This document shows, in pieces, positions 21,199 to 32,510 of a DNA stretch of 64,000 nucleotides. Below the pieces are notes generated by a model. That model made no database searches and was not told the origin of the DNA. It saw only the letters and a list, made by a program, of their open reading frames with translations. The stretch lies in contig NC_133174.1 in assembly GCF_040802235.1 (NCBI RefSeq), forward strand, positions 139,181,213-139,245,212. The letters are read 5' to 3'. The stretch's first letter is position 1. Each line of letters opens with the position of its first letter. This stretch comes from Manis javanica (Eukaryota > Chordata > Mammalia > Pholidota > Manidae). The translations under genes were made by a program, and so were the position numbers.

Positions 21199-23020
21199 AA
21201 GACCTGTAGGCTGAAAACTATGAGACACTGGTGAAAGAAATTGAAGATGACACAAATAAATGGAAATCTAGCCTATGCTCATGGATAAGAAGAATTAATG
21301 TTGTCAAAATGGCCATCCTGTCCAAAGCAATTTACAGATTCAATGCAATCCCTATCAAAATACCAATGATATTTCTCAATGAGGCAGAGCAAATAATCCT
21401 AAAATTTACATAGAACCAAAGAAGACCCCGAATAGGCAAATAAATCTTGAGAAGGATGAACAAAGCTGGGTTTATTATGCTCCCTGACTTCAAGCTATAC
21501 TACAGAGCTATAGTAATCAAAACAATATGGTACTGGCACAAGAACAGATGCACAGATCAATGGAAAAAAGAGCACAGAAATAAACCCACACATATATAGT
21601 CAATTAATACATGACATTAGAGGCAAGAATATACAATGGAGAAAGGACAGTTTCTTCAATAAACGCTGTTGGGAAAATTGGACAGCTACATGCAAGAGAA
21701 TGAAACTGGATCACTGTCTAACCCCATACATAAAAGTAAACTCAAAATGGATAAAGACCTAAATGTAAGACATGAAACCATAAAACTCTTGGAAGAAAAC
21801 ATAGGCAAAAATCCCTTGGACATGAGCATGAACAAATTTTTTTTTCTGGACCTGTCTTTTTGGGCAAAGGAAACAAAAGCAAAAATAAACAAGTGGGAGT
21901 ACATCAAACTAAAAATCTTCTGTACAGCAAAGGACACCATCCACAAAATAAAAAGGCAACCTATAGTATGGGAGAATAAATTTGCAAATGATATATCTGA
22001 TAAGGGGTTAACATCCTAAATATATAAAGAACACACATGACTCAACAACAAACAAACAAATAACCCCATTAAAAAATTGGCAGAGGAGTTGAATAGACAT
22101 TTTTCCAAAGAAGAAATACAGATCACCAACAGGAACATGAAAAGATGCTGCACATTGCTAATCATCAGGGAAATGCAAATCAAAACCGCAATGCGATAGC
22201 ACCTTACACGGTCAAAATGGTCACTATCCAAAAGACAAGGAATAACAAGTGTTGATGAGGGTGAAGAGAAAGGGGACTTTGTGTATGACACTGTTTTTGG
22301 GAATGGAAACTGGTGCAACCACTATGGAAAGCAGTATGGAGTTTCCTCAAGAAACTAAAAATAGAAATACCATACAACCATGTAATTCCACTTCCAGGAA
22401 TTTACCCAAAGAAAACAAAATCTCTGAATCAAAATGATATATGCACCCCTGTGTTTATTGCTGCATTATTTACAATAGCCAAGATTTGTGTCTGTCAATA
22501 CATCAATGAAAAAAGAAGATGTGGTATATATACACAATGGAATATTATTTGGCCATAAAAAAGAAAGAAATTGGGCCATTTGTGAGAATATGGATGGACT
22601 TAGAGATTATTGTACTAAGTGAAATAAGCCAGATGGAGAAAGACAAATAACATACGATTTCACTTATTTTTTTTTTGGAATCAAAAAACAAAACAAAAGG
22701 TAATGAACAAAACAGCAGTAAACCCATACATAGATGCTGAAAAGTGCCTAATGGTTAACATGGGGGAGGTTTTGGGGTGGGTGGGATGGATGAGGGGAAT
22801 GAAAAGGCAGAAAATCTCAATCATAATATCAATTAGTCACTAGGATGAAAGTACAACATAGAGAATATAGTCAATAGTTGTATAACATCTTTCTTTGCTG
22901 ATACTAACTACACTATTTGGGGTGTGCATTTCATAATGTAGGTAGCTGTTGAATCACTGTGTTGTATGCTGGAAACCAATATAATGTTGTGTATGAAGTA
23001 TACTTCAATAAAAAATATAT
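21199..23020 (+). mobile_element. LINE-1 3' end (sense), 5'-truncated
   Basis: Starts within ORF2 after the RT ('gaaaactatgagacactgg' at 21212) and runs to the 3' end with 'cttcaataaaaaatatatg' near 23005. Translated parts ([20 protein letters not shown], 22313-22558) are almost the same as in the antisense copy at 17548-17832, so both are one subfamily. Confidence 0.88.
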
Positions 23021-23677
23021 GAGAAAAACAAAGAAAGAAGCTGGAGTCAGTTGAGGCTTATCATCTTACCCTGGGATTTCTAATGATTTCACTTGGTATT
23101 TTTATGGTCATTTGTTTTTTTAGTGTTTCAATGTAAGTGTTTCAAGTATGGTTTTGTTCAAAGCTGTCAGTCCATGTTGAACTGACTGATGCCTCCCCTT
23201 TACTTTTTAGAAGCACTTTGAGGGTAGGTTCTATAGCATCTGCTTCAGCATTTATACCCCACTGTCAGCAGCTTCCCCTTAGATATTGATGTGGCTTTGG
23301 CTGTGGTTCACAGTGGAGCACAAAGCAAAATACAGGATTTCTTCATGTTTCTGGTTCGGTATAATGAGGTATAATGTACTTTAACAAACCAGCACTCCCC
23401 CGACTCCTGCCTGGAGAGAAAGGAGAAGCTCAGCCCAACACAGTGTGTCTTGGCTTGAGTACTCCTGGATGCCAGTCCCCTCACTTGATGTTGAGTTCCA
23501 CCCTCTGACTACCCAAAGGATTTCACAATGCACACTGGGAGATGGAGCCCCATCCAGCAACACTGGCAGTGAGTGACAAGTCATAAGGGCCCCTTAATAC
23601 AGGGGGATTCACTAGGCCACTGAACAGATGTACTCCAGGTGATATGACATTCCCTCATCTGTTCTTTTCTTTCTTTG
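23021..23677. other. Unassigned stretch
   Basis: Mixed composition with no recognisable repeat; a short minus-strand open frame at 23381-23584 has no domain. I see nothing supportable here. Confidence 0.4.
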
Positions 23678-24690
23678 AAAAACACCCAGCAGCTTTATTA
23701 AGATAATTGACATTCCATACCACTCATTCTTTTAAGGTGTACAATTCGGTGGATTTTAGTGTGTTCATAGTACTGTGCAATCATCCCTCTAACTAGCTGC
23801 AAAACATCTCTCAAAGGAGACCCCATCTATACCCATTAACAGTCACTCTCCTTTCTCCCCCTACCCCTGGCCCTGTCAAATGCTCAACTGAATTCTTATT
23901 CTATGGATTTGTCTATTGTGGATATTTCATATATTTCATATAAACAGAATCATACACTATGGGGCCACTTGTGACTAGCTTCTTTCACTTAGTATGTTTC
24001 CAAGGTTCATCCATGTTGTAGCAGGTATAACTACTTCATTTTCAAGACTGGATAATATTGTATTGTATAGATATACTCCAGTCCATCCATTCATCAGTCG
24101 ATGGACATTTGGGTGGTGTCCACCTTTTGGTCACTGTGAAAAATGCTGCTATGAACATTCATGCATAAGTCTTCACATTGTACATGCCTTGTGAAAAATC
24201 TACTTTCAGTTCTCTTGGGTATATAGCTAGGAGTGGAATTTCTGACACATATGGTAAAATTACATTTAACTTATTGAACAGTCACCACCCTTGCATTCCA
24301 GGTATAAATTCTACTTGGTCATGATGTATACCCATATTAATGTGCTGCCAGGTTCAGTTTTCTAGTATCTTGTTGAAGATTTTTGCGTCTACATTCATAA
24401 AGGAGAGTGGCCTGTCATTTCCTTTTCTTGTCTGGCATTGGTACCAGGGTAAGGTCGACCTCATAGAATGAGTTAGGAAACACTTCCTACTTTTGTAATG
24501 TTTGGAAGAGCTTGAGAAATATTGATTTTAATTCTTTAAATGTTTGGTAAAATTACCCAGTCAAGCCAGTTGGCTCTGGGCGTTTCTTTGTCAGAATGTT
24601 TTTGCTTACTGATTCAATCTCTTTACTTGTTATGGGTCTGTTAAGATTTTCTATTTATTCTGAGTCAGTTTTGGTGTTTACATGTTTCTA
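23678..24690 (-). mobile_element. Old LINE-1 3' end and RT fragment (antisense)
   Basis: Antisense LINE-1 signature blocks: 'gaatcatacactatggggcc' (23948), 'ttcatccatgttgtagcag', 'gatggacatttgggtggtgt', then RT-region 'cttgcattccaggtataaat' after an internal deletion near 24270, and ORF2 blocks to about 24690. Its 24430-24640 part corresponds to the sense fragment at 34600-34795. Confidence 0.8.
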
Positions 24691-25785
24691 GGAATTAGTT
24701 TACTCAACTCTTTCAACAATTCTTATAATTTATTGAGATTGCACAGTGTGCCAGGTATGGCCCCATGCACAATCAGACACATGCTCTGCTCCTCAGAAAA
24801 TGAAAATTTGGTAGAAATACAGATGATGAAACAAGGGATTCCAGTACAGTGTGATGCTGTGATATACATAAGCGGTTTCCTAAACCAGGTTTAATGGTTC
24901 TGGAAAAATCCTCAACTATGTCTGAAATGGATGTGGTTGGAAGTATTAACATTCCCTCTTCTACATCTTTTTATCAACGCTGCCCCAATCTATAAACAAG
25001 TCTTTCAGAGTGGAATATTAAATGCAACCATTTTTCCAAAACTTTACCTTTTTTCATTCTGGTCCAAATCATCATCATCTTTCAAGTGGACTATGACAAT
25101 AGTCTCTAACTGGCTTCCCTACTTTTGATCTTGTCTCCTAGGGCAAATATTATATATTAGCTCACTTGACCTCATTCCAACCTTGATTGTAGGACACTTT
25201 ACTAAATGATAGAGGTTGGAAAGCTAAAAACTATATATTCAGAAGTCCCTCATAGCCTGGATACCCCAGGTGGCCTGGCTTCTGCCAAGCAGATGAAGCT
25301 GCATGTAATTTGGAAAGGTGAGTGGAGTGGAGGTGACCTTCTGCTTCTGTGATTTCGGTGTCTTGGAAGCTTTTGCTTCTTCTGAATGAGTGATAACAGA
25401 CATCCCAAGATACAGCTCCTAGTTTTGTGGGCATCAAAAGGCAGGTCAAGGGAGTCCACTTTGTTTAGTTAAATATAAAATGAGGCAGTGTGGTCTTGGA
25501 GGCAAGATTTGTGATGACCTCAGCAGAGGTAGTGTGGTCTGGAGGCAACCGCTGGGGCAGCGGCTTCCTGATTACCCAACTTCCTGATGGTGCCAATTAT
25601 GTGATGTTATCATGGCAAACAGTTCTGGAACTTCAATCTGGAGTATGTTATTCTGACTGTTTAAACAACTTTGTAAGCATCTAATTCCGAACCCTTTCTT
25701 CTTCAATGGGTTAAAGTGACTTCTGTTACCTGTAACATAACTCTACACTCTACTCTGTACACAGAAGATAAAGGAAATGTTTGCA
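24691..25785. other. Unassigned stretch
   Basis: No long open frame and no repeat I can name with confidence. A short MIR-like phrase 'gcagtgtggtcttggaggca' appears near 25484 but is too weak to call. Confidence 0.35.
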
Positions 25786-26144
25786 AATGGGAACCGTATC
25801 CTATAAACTCCTTGCTCATAACCTCCAATGGCTTGTTGTGCCATTTGCAACCAAAGTCAAACACCTGGTTTACTTCCACTCTCCCTCGGATCACGTTGCT
25901 GAAGTTCTACTTGTCTTCTTGCTGTTCTTCAAACATACCAAGCACACTCCTGCATCAGGGCCTGGAGCTTGCTACTCTCTGTACCTGGAATACTCATCCT
26001 CCAGATGGGTGCATGGCTCAACTTTTTACTTTGTGTCAGTCATCTCCTTGTAATCCGAAGTTAGCCCAGCAGCACTCTCTATGACATCGCTGTCTTAATG
26101 TTCTGCAGAGCATGCATCACTCTCTGAAATCATCTTGCTTATTT

Positions 26145-26184
<40 letters not shown>

Positions 26185-26235
26185 ATCATCTGTCTCTTTC
26201 CACAAGAATATGTTGCACGAGGGTAGGGAAATTGT
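25786..26235 (+). mobile_element. LINE-2 3' end (sense), split by a TG microsatellite
   Basis: Matches the L2 3' UTR order: 'cttcttgctgttcttcaaac' (25914), 'gcatcagggcctggagcttg', 'tctgtacctggaatactcat', a later 'agcatgcatcactctctg' and, beyond the microsatellite, 'gtctctttccacaagaatat' then 'gagggtagggaaattgtctg'. Diverged, as expected for L2. Confidence 0.8.
26148..26183. repeat. (TG)n microsatellite
   Basis: An uninterrupted run of TG units, inside the L2 relic. Confidence 0.95.
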
Positions 26236-26519
26236 CTGACTGTTTTAGTGGATCTGAGGGAAAAGCAGTAACCATACACATTAAAAAATAGCTAGGAATT
26301 CAGGAGGAGGAAGAGAAATAGAAGACACCGGGCATTTCGCAGCACTGCCAGGACAGTTACGGAGTGTTGGAACGCAAAGTGCCAAAGACTCAAAACTCAA
26401 ATCACCTGAGAAAGGTGGCAATTTCTGAAGATTATTCTTGCAATTGTGCAAGAGAAATTATATATGCAAGCGGTGTGAAGAACAGCCAGAGCTGTCTGTA
26501 ATGAGTGTCATTATATCGT

Positions 26520-26582
26520 TTCTATACCTATACTTACACATATACCTACATCTACATCTACATTTATGCCTATATCTACCAA
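26520..26582. repeat. Imperfect (TATACC/TACATC)n simple repeat
   Basis: Six-base units such as tacatc, tatacc and tacttaca repeat imperfectly. The frames across it encode His/Tyr or Cys/Arg repeats with no gene support. Confidence 0.75.
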
Positions 26583-26594
26583 GCAACCGGAAAA

Positions 26595-27420
26595 TACAGT
26601 TTTTCCCAGCACATGTGAAGCATTTACAAAAAGTGGCCATATTATGTCCAGAAAGAAGTTTCAAGAAATTGCAAAGGATTGCAACCACACAGAGCATGTT
26701 CTTTCACTACCATGAAATTAAGCTAGAAATCAATAACAAATGCTAACTAGAAAAATTCCTACATGTTTGAAGTCACAGATAACTTACAGATTAAATAAGA
26801 AATCGTAATGGAAATTTTAAAATAATTTGGACTGAAAACAATGAAAATACCAAATAACCAAATATGTGGGATGCAGTTAAAGTAGTAATCAAGTGAAAAA
26901 GAAGAAAGTCTGAAAATCAATGTGCTAAGCATTCCTTTCAATAAGTTAGAAAAAGGACAGCAATGTTAACTCAAGAAAATAATTAGAAAAGGAAGTTAAA
27001 AATTAAATTTTACAGTGCTATTAAAAGTATGATATAGGAACAATTCTAATATAAAACGTGCAAGACCTTTACAGAGAAAATGATAGAACTTTATTGCAAG
27101 ACATGAAACAAGTTTGAAATAAATACATATGCCAGTCATAGATTGAAATATTCTGTATTGTAAATATGTCAATACTCCCCTAATTTATGGATAATTCAAT
27201 GCAATTGCAGTAACATTCTAAACAGGTTCTGTTTTGTGGATCTAACTTCAAAACTTTATATAGAAATGCAGAGGTCCAAGAATAATCAAGATACTTCTAC
27301 AGAAGATGATGGGAAGATTTGCTCTGCCAAATATCATTACAAGGATGTAATAATTAAGATAGTGAAGTCCTTGCAGAAGGATAGATAAATATATCAGTGG
27401 AACAGAGTAGGGGACCCAGA
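26595..27420 (+). mobile_element. Old LINE-1 ORF2 fragment (sense)
   Basis: Blocks such as 'catgaaattaagctagaaat' (26710) and 'gggatgcagttaaagtagta' (26869) follow LINE-1 ORF2 order, as do 'acctttacagagaaaatgat' (27064) and 'gcagaggtccaagaataatc' (27267). It ends at 27420 without a 3' UTR. Frames are destroyed. Confidence 0.75.
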
Positions 27421-28240
27421 ATATCGTCACTCCAACATCTTCTCTGAATGATCCCTTCATCTTCAGGCCTTACCTTCCACCCTGTTATTGGCTGAAGACA
27501 TAGCTCATCCTGAACTCCTCTCCAGTGGAGAATGTGTGTACTCAGACACCATGCACACCGGACTGGAAAAGAGGTGGGTCTTCATCATTCCTATGTTGTT
27601 TCAAGGCCAAATTGTATCTGACCTTTTGAGGTTTATGCCATTCTGCTATGTCATCTTCTATGCCTCTACTTGCTGCAATCCATCAACCACCCAGTTTTGT
27701 CTTCTCATTTCCAGTCAACTTCTCTACCCCATATTATCCATGCTCTCCCACAGATACATTCTGGGTTTGTTCATCACTGGGAACTACTCTACTACTGGCA
27801 GCAAAAATAAAAATGTCCCAGATCTCAACTTCCTAGCCATTCTGCTCTCTCATCCTTCTAGTCCCTCTAACTTTGATCTTACTGAGATCTGTCCCTCGCT
27901 CTATTTCCTGCCCATCTGTCCTCTCCCTCTTGTCTCTCATCTCTTCAATGATTTGGTTTGGTGAAATGCTCCTCTCCACTTTTTTCCTTGTTTACATACA
28001 GACTTACTAAATTGTCAGTAGATTCATTGCCACTTATCCCCATATATTAGCAACATCTCCTTATCTCCACATTCCGTAATGGCCCACATGCAATCAATTA
28101 TTGATTCTCAATTTTATGTAATTCTCAGTGTGACTTCTACAAATACCTTCAGCATTACTTACACAAATTTTGCTGCCATTTGCGCTGTATTGTTGCCTCT
28201 CTTTGATCCCTTTTCCACGTTGCTTCCAGAGTGATACTTG
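27421..28240. other. Unassigned pyrimidine-rich stretch with a 158-codon open frame
   Basis: A plus-strand frame (27488-27964) is open, but its sequence is pyrimidine-rich, carries no recognised domain and lacks a clear splice or promoter context. Probably fortuitous, or part of an old LINE-2-type element continuing into 28240. Confidence 0.35.
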
Positions 28241-28690
28241 TAAAACACAAATTACTTCCCTACTCAAAGCCTTTGGATGGTTTCTTGCAGCCTTAAGTGT
28301 AAATCCAAACTACTCACTTTGACATCCAAGGCATCCTTCCTGCCCCTCTACCCTTGACTCCCAAGATCCTTTGCTGCATTCGCACTGAAACATTGGTAGT
28401 ACCCCAAATGCATAATCTCATGTCTTTAAAACTTTCTTTGAACGTGCCATTCTCTCTTCTTGGAGATTCCACTTGCTTTCACAACTTCTGTCTCTGAATA
28501 ACTCTTCATATTTCAGAACAACTTTTTCATACTCCTGTGCTCATTACTCTGTTGGACAAGAGGCTTTTTACCACTAGGTTTAGAGCAACTTTGAGGTCAG
28601 AGATAATGTCTTGTTCTTTCTGTCCCTAATTGTGAGATCAGGCCAGGTACATAGGATGAGAGGTTTTAATATATTTTGATTGGTTGAGGG
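28241..28690 (+). mobile_element. Probable LINE-2 3' end (sense)
   Basis: Resembles the L2 3' UTR: 'cctactcaaagcctttggat' (28259), 'taagtgtaaatccaaactac', 'gaacgtgccattctctcttc' and 'gagataatgtcttgttcttt' then 'gccaggtacatagga'. Diverged; L2 is my best assignment. Confidence 0.6.
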
Positions 28691-29868
28691 AAGAAATTAA
28701 TTACTGTGGTCCTAATAATGCCTTGGAAAAAGTATTAAAATATTTTTCCAGGTTTTAGAGAATTTGCTTCTCACAACACAGAGCTAAATAAGAGTAAAAC
28801 CTCTTCCTTTGTACCTCAGATTAGATGTGAGTCACCTAGATTGCTGTAAAGGCTGCCCAGACATCTGTTACCTAGACACAGCTTGGCAAGAGACCGCCTA
28901 TAAGTAAATCCTTGCGCTTATTAATGAGTCTTAAGAGAGCAAGAAAAAATTTGAATTTAACTTGCACACGACTTTTGGAAGTCTGCGTAGCTGGAATACA
29001 TGATGGGAGCTTGTCAAGGAGAACTGTGCAGTGTTGGGCCTCAGAAGCCAACTCCCCCGTGATTTAAGGTACACTGAATAATGCATAGAAAAGTAGCATT
29101 AATGTCACTGACTTTCCTCAATCATACGTTGAAGGGCCCCAAAGCCCAGTCTCACTGAAGACAAAGTTGTTAGCCCTAGTGCAGCTGTGAGGAGACTTGC
29201 AAGGCAGTCTCTAAAACTAAAGAACTTGGCAACCCTTCCACAGGGCCTGCTTTCCAGATTTTCTTCCACTCCTTCTCAAAACCAGAGTGTTAGAGGCAGC
29301 AGTTCTCTTCTTGTGGGGCTGCAGAGGAAATCTGAAAGAAGACGCAGCAATGGGAAGCCTCCTCTGTCGTCTCCCAGTTCAGACCCAGCTCAGGCTGAAG
29401 GCTCTCTAGTTAGAGTCCCAGCCCTCCCCTTGCCCCAGCTCCATTCGGCTCAGAATCCAGGCCATAGCACATGCAGTGTGTGGCTCTTGTCCTGTGTCCT
29501 CATCATATCCTCCTTCAGGCCTGCGTGACGGTCATCAAGAAACCCAGGGCAGGATGGTAACAGGATCCAAAGGGAGAGGTGACCATACACTAGCCAGCCA
29601 AGGCTGACCCTGGCAGTACAGGCAGGAATGAGCCCACTCCCCCTGCTCCCCTGGAGCCTTTCTGTCCTCCAAACCCTTTGCATGACAGCATCACAAGTCT
29701 TGATTGAAGGATAAATACTGATGGATGAGGACCGAGAATTGGTTGGAGACTAGAAAACATTAGGCTCCAGGCTCTGGAGGCTTCCTGGTATCACTTTTGG
29801 GAGCTGCTTCTTAGCATTAAGGGTTTGAGGGTGGGAGAAGCCAAGAGAGGAGCTGGCACAGAGCTCTC
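28691..29868. other. Unassigned stretch
   Basis: Moderate GC. A plus-strand open frame at 29187-29528 is Ser/Arg-rich but has no recognised domain. No repeat identified. Confidence 0.35.
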
Positions 29869-29980
29869 TCGGCTGTTCTGTTTATTGCTACACCTCCAGC
29901 ACTTAGAATGGTGCTTAGCATATGGTAGGTACTCAGTAAAGTAAATGATTCTTAACTGACTGAATGAATGGAAACACAGA
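29869..29980 (+). mobile_element. LINE-2 3' terminus (sense)
   Basis: Contains the L2 end formula: 'tgtttattgctacacctcca', then gcacttagaatggtgcttag, catatggtaggtactcagta and the terminal 'tgaatgaatg' repeats. Confidence 0.75.
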
Positions 29981-30214
29981 TGAATGAACGAATGACTACA
30001 AGAAAGGGTAAACGTCAACCAGAAGATGACACGGTAAGTAGAGGAAAGCCAGAGCTCATCTGAGGACCACCAGATGGCTTGGTGTTAGTAGGTATACAGA
30101 GCTAGTGGAGCCTTTTTGTATGGGTCTTGAATGCTATGCTTATTTTATATGTAGTAGAGCCCAGAGAAGTTTCCTCACATGAATCTGACATGTCAGAGCT
30201 GGGTTTCAGGAAGT

Positions 30215-30292
30215 TATTAATTAATTAATAAGGCAATAATTAATTGGGCAAGGGGACTCATTAATTAGGAATTAATTAATTAATTTGGCAAT
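30215..30292. repeat. (TTAA)n-rich tandem repeat
   Basis: Repeated attaattaattaat units in two blocks flanking 'gggcaaggggactc', with 'ggcaataattaatt' and 'ggcaattat' phrases recurring. It looks like a short imperfect tandem duplication in AT-rich DNA. Confidence 0.7.
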
Positions 30293-30562
30293 TATACGAA
30301 GAATGGATATATGGGGTGGAGAAAGAGGAAAATAAGAGAAAAGGTAGGATGGAAAGTAAGACCAAAAGTTCGTGCAGTAAGTAGTGAAGGTAATGACACT
30401 GAGAGCTGGTGAGACAATGGAACAAGTAAAACTCTAATCCCCTGCCACCAGGGGTGCAAACTGGTACAACCACTTTGCAAGATAATTGGCATTACCTAGT
30501 CAACATGAACTTGGGAGAACCCAATGACTCATAAATTTCATGCCTGGACATATAGTCTAGAT

Positions 30563-30786
30563 CAGGTTTGCTCAACATCAGTGTTATTGAAATTTGAGGC
30601 CAGAGAATTCTTTGTTGTGTATCCTGTCCTGTGTACTGTAAGATCTTCAACAGCATCCCTGGCCTCTACCCATTAGATGCCAGTAGACCTTCATGGTCAT
30701 AATAACCAAAAATGTCCCCAGAGATTGACAAGTGTTCCTTGCGTGGGGGGGGGGGGGACAAAATCACCCCTGATTAAGAACCATTG
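30563..30786. mobile_element. hAT-Charlie non-autonomous DNA transposon (MER5A-like)
   Basis: Starts caggtttgctcaac and ends aagaaccattg, which are near-inverse termini, with internal 'cagcatccctggcctctacc' and 'ccaaaaatgtccccagagat', hallmarks of MER5A. The flanks 'gtctagat' (30555-30562) and 'ctctagag' (30787-30794) share the TCTAGA core expected of an 8-base hAT target duplication. Confidence 0.85.
30745..30757. repeat. G homopolymer, 13 bases
   Basis: An uninterrupted run of G inside the hAT relic, at the place where family members carry a shorter G run. Length is prone to assembly error. Confidence 0.9.
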
Positions 30787-31109
30787 CTCTAGAGAGACTC
30801 TTGTACATGGGCATCAGGGGATATGAGAAAGTTCACGGCCCCATAATTTGCAAAAACATAAAATTGGACACAATCCACATGTCCAGCAACAGGAGAATGA
30901 ATAAATCGTGAGATGTGCATATAATGGATCAAGTTCCCCCAGCTACCCAGAGGAGGAGCTGAGGTTAAAGTCAAAATCTCCTACTTCAAACTCAATGCCT
31001 TTGTTGTTCCAGAGGTTAAGATTCCCATCAAAAGCCATGAATTCTGAAAGTTAGATATTCCAAAAGTTGATATTCTGAAAGTTAGAGCTGAAAGTGCACT
31101 TAGTTTTTG

Positions 31110-31250
31110 GGGATTTGGGTAAAATTCTCCTTTTACACTGGTGAGAAAACTGAGACCCAGGGAAGAGAAGTGACTTGTAAAAGTCATATAGCCGCAGGGT
31201 AGGGAATGGGGACTGGAGAACGGATGCAAGGTGGGGGAGAGCGAGGACAG
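31110..31250 (-). mobile_element. MIR SINE (antisense)
   Basis: Contains 'ttttacactggtgagaaaac', tgagacccaggga and 'agtgacttgtaaaagtcata', the antisense MIR core. Confidence 0.75.
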
Positions 31251-32299
31251 TGTGGGGTCCTGTACAAGTATAGACTGAAGCCCATGCCAGTCCTTGTTGC
31301 GTCTGCCCTTCGTGATGTGGGTGTCCTGTCGAAGTTGGCTATTTGGCCCTTTTTCATTGAGTTAAACTAACACCTGGTCCAGAAGTCAGAGGAGTTGAAG
31401 ATCCAGAGGATCCAGAGGGAGGTGGAGAAGGTGCAGGTCCTGCTACTGCCTTATGCCAACAAGCAGGGTCAGCAGACGAGTGACAATGTGAGTGAGCTGC
31501 AAAATAGCAGCTGGTTTTCTTACACCTTCCAAATCTCCCCCAAGAAACTCTGTGGTGGCCCACTGTGACCTACAGGACAGGTAAGTCTGTGAAATGTAGT
31601 CCAGTTCAGCCAAGTTGACACATCACAAAGCGAAGTGCTATGTGGAGACGCAGGTGGGGACTGTCTGACTAGAAGGGATTAGGCAGACGGACGTAGGTGG
31701 GAGGTGTTTGGGAACCAGGAAGCAGCCTAGTTGGTCAGACACTTGGGTATATGTAGGAAATATGCCGATATTAACCTGCAAAGGAAGGTTTGGCCAGTAT
31801 TAAGTAACTCTTGAATGCCAGAGTGATGAAACTAATACCGTAATGAATGGAGAGGTGGTTGAAGGTTGCTGAGCAGGTGAATGGCACTGTTGGGAAGTGT
31901 ATCTGTCAGCAAGTACGGGATGGATCGGACAAGGGGGTACTCTGGCAGGAGTGAAGCTTGGTGCAAACTGAGGAATTGAGCTCATGTCTGCTCCATTCCA
32001 GCCCTCAAGTTTTACATATACTTGAGAAGGAGCAGAAACTGTTGGTGGTTATTCCAAAAATGAAGGAGGCAGGGTTTTCCCAAGAGGATGGGTGCCCAGG
32101 GAGATCTCAAGGGGCTGTTAGAAGCTGGCTGGACACTCAGGCTAATTAAGCGCTGCTCTGGGAGGTACAAGTGTACACACTGCAACTTAGGGGAAAAAAG
32201 ATGAAAGGCGAAGCCTCCTATTGGCTAGAGACTTTGTAACCGCTCTTCAGCTCTCACCTCAGCATGTGACCGGAAATCCCAAGCAGATCACCACTTCAG
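31251..32299. other. Unassigned stretch with one coding-like phrase
   Basis: Mostly unrecognised. From 31380 a plus-strand phrase reads QKSEELKIQRIQREVEKVQV, coiled-coil-like and open to a stop after 31560, with a weak acceptor-like 'cctggtccag' just before it. It could be a pseudogene or exon scrap. The rest holds nothing I can support. Confidence 0.3.
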
Positions 32300-32510
32300 C
32301 CCCAGGCCTGGAACTTGGAGTCAGAGCCCCAGTTACGTGGCATCCTGCACAACCACTCTCCTCCCTCACAGCCTCAGTTCCTTCACGTGTGGAGGTGAAG
32401 TTGTAACAACCCCCCACAATGCCTACTGCGCAGAGCTGCAGCGAGGGTCCCCTGAGACAGGAGTCTGTGAAAGCACTTGGAAAACTGTAAGGGGCTGTGC
32501 TCCAGGGCTG
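32300..32510 (+). mobile_element. MIR SINE (sense)
   Basis: Follows the MIR order: 'gaacttggagtcagagcccc' (32311), then 'cctcagttccttcacgtgtg' (32372), 'ctgcagcgagggtcccc' in place of the GTTGTGAGGATTAA block, and 'aaagcacttggaaaactgta'. Confidence 0.8.

Larger units (their letters stand above)
30430..30940 (+). mobile_element. Old LINE-1 3' fragment (sense), split by a hAT element
   Basis: The left piece (30430-30562) has 'gcaaactggtacaaccactt' and the right piece (30787-30940) has 'gcaaaaacataaaattggac' and 'ccacatgtccagcaacagga', consecutive parts of a LINE-1 3' end. The interruption is the element at 30563-30786. Confidence 0.75.

Noticed and set aside
27488..27964. 158-codon plus-strand open frame as a gene
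   Set aside because: No domain, no splice context, pyrimidine-rich composition; more likely chance or old repeat.
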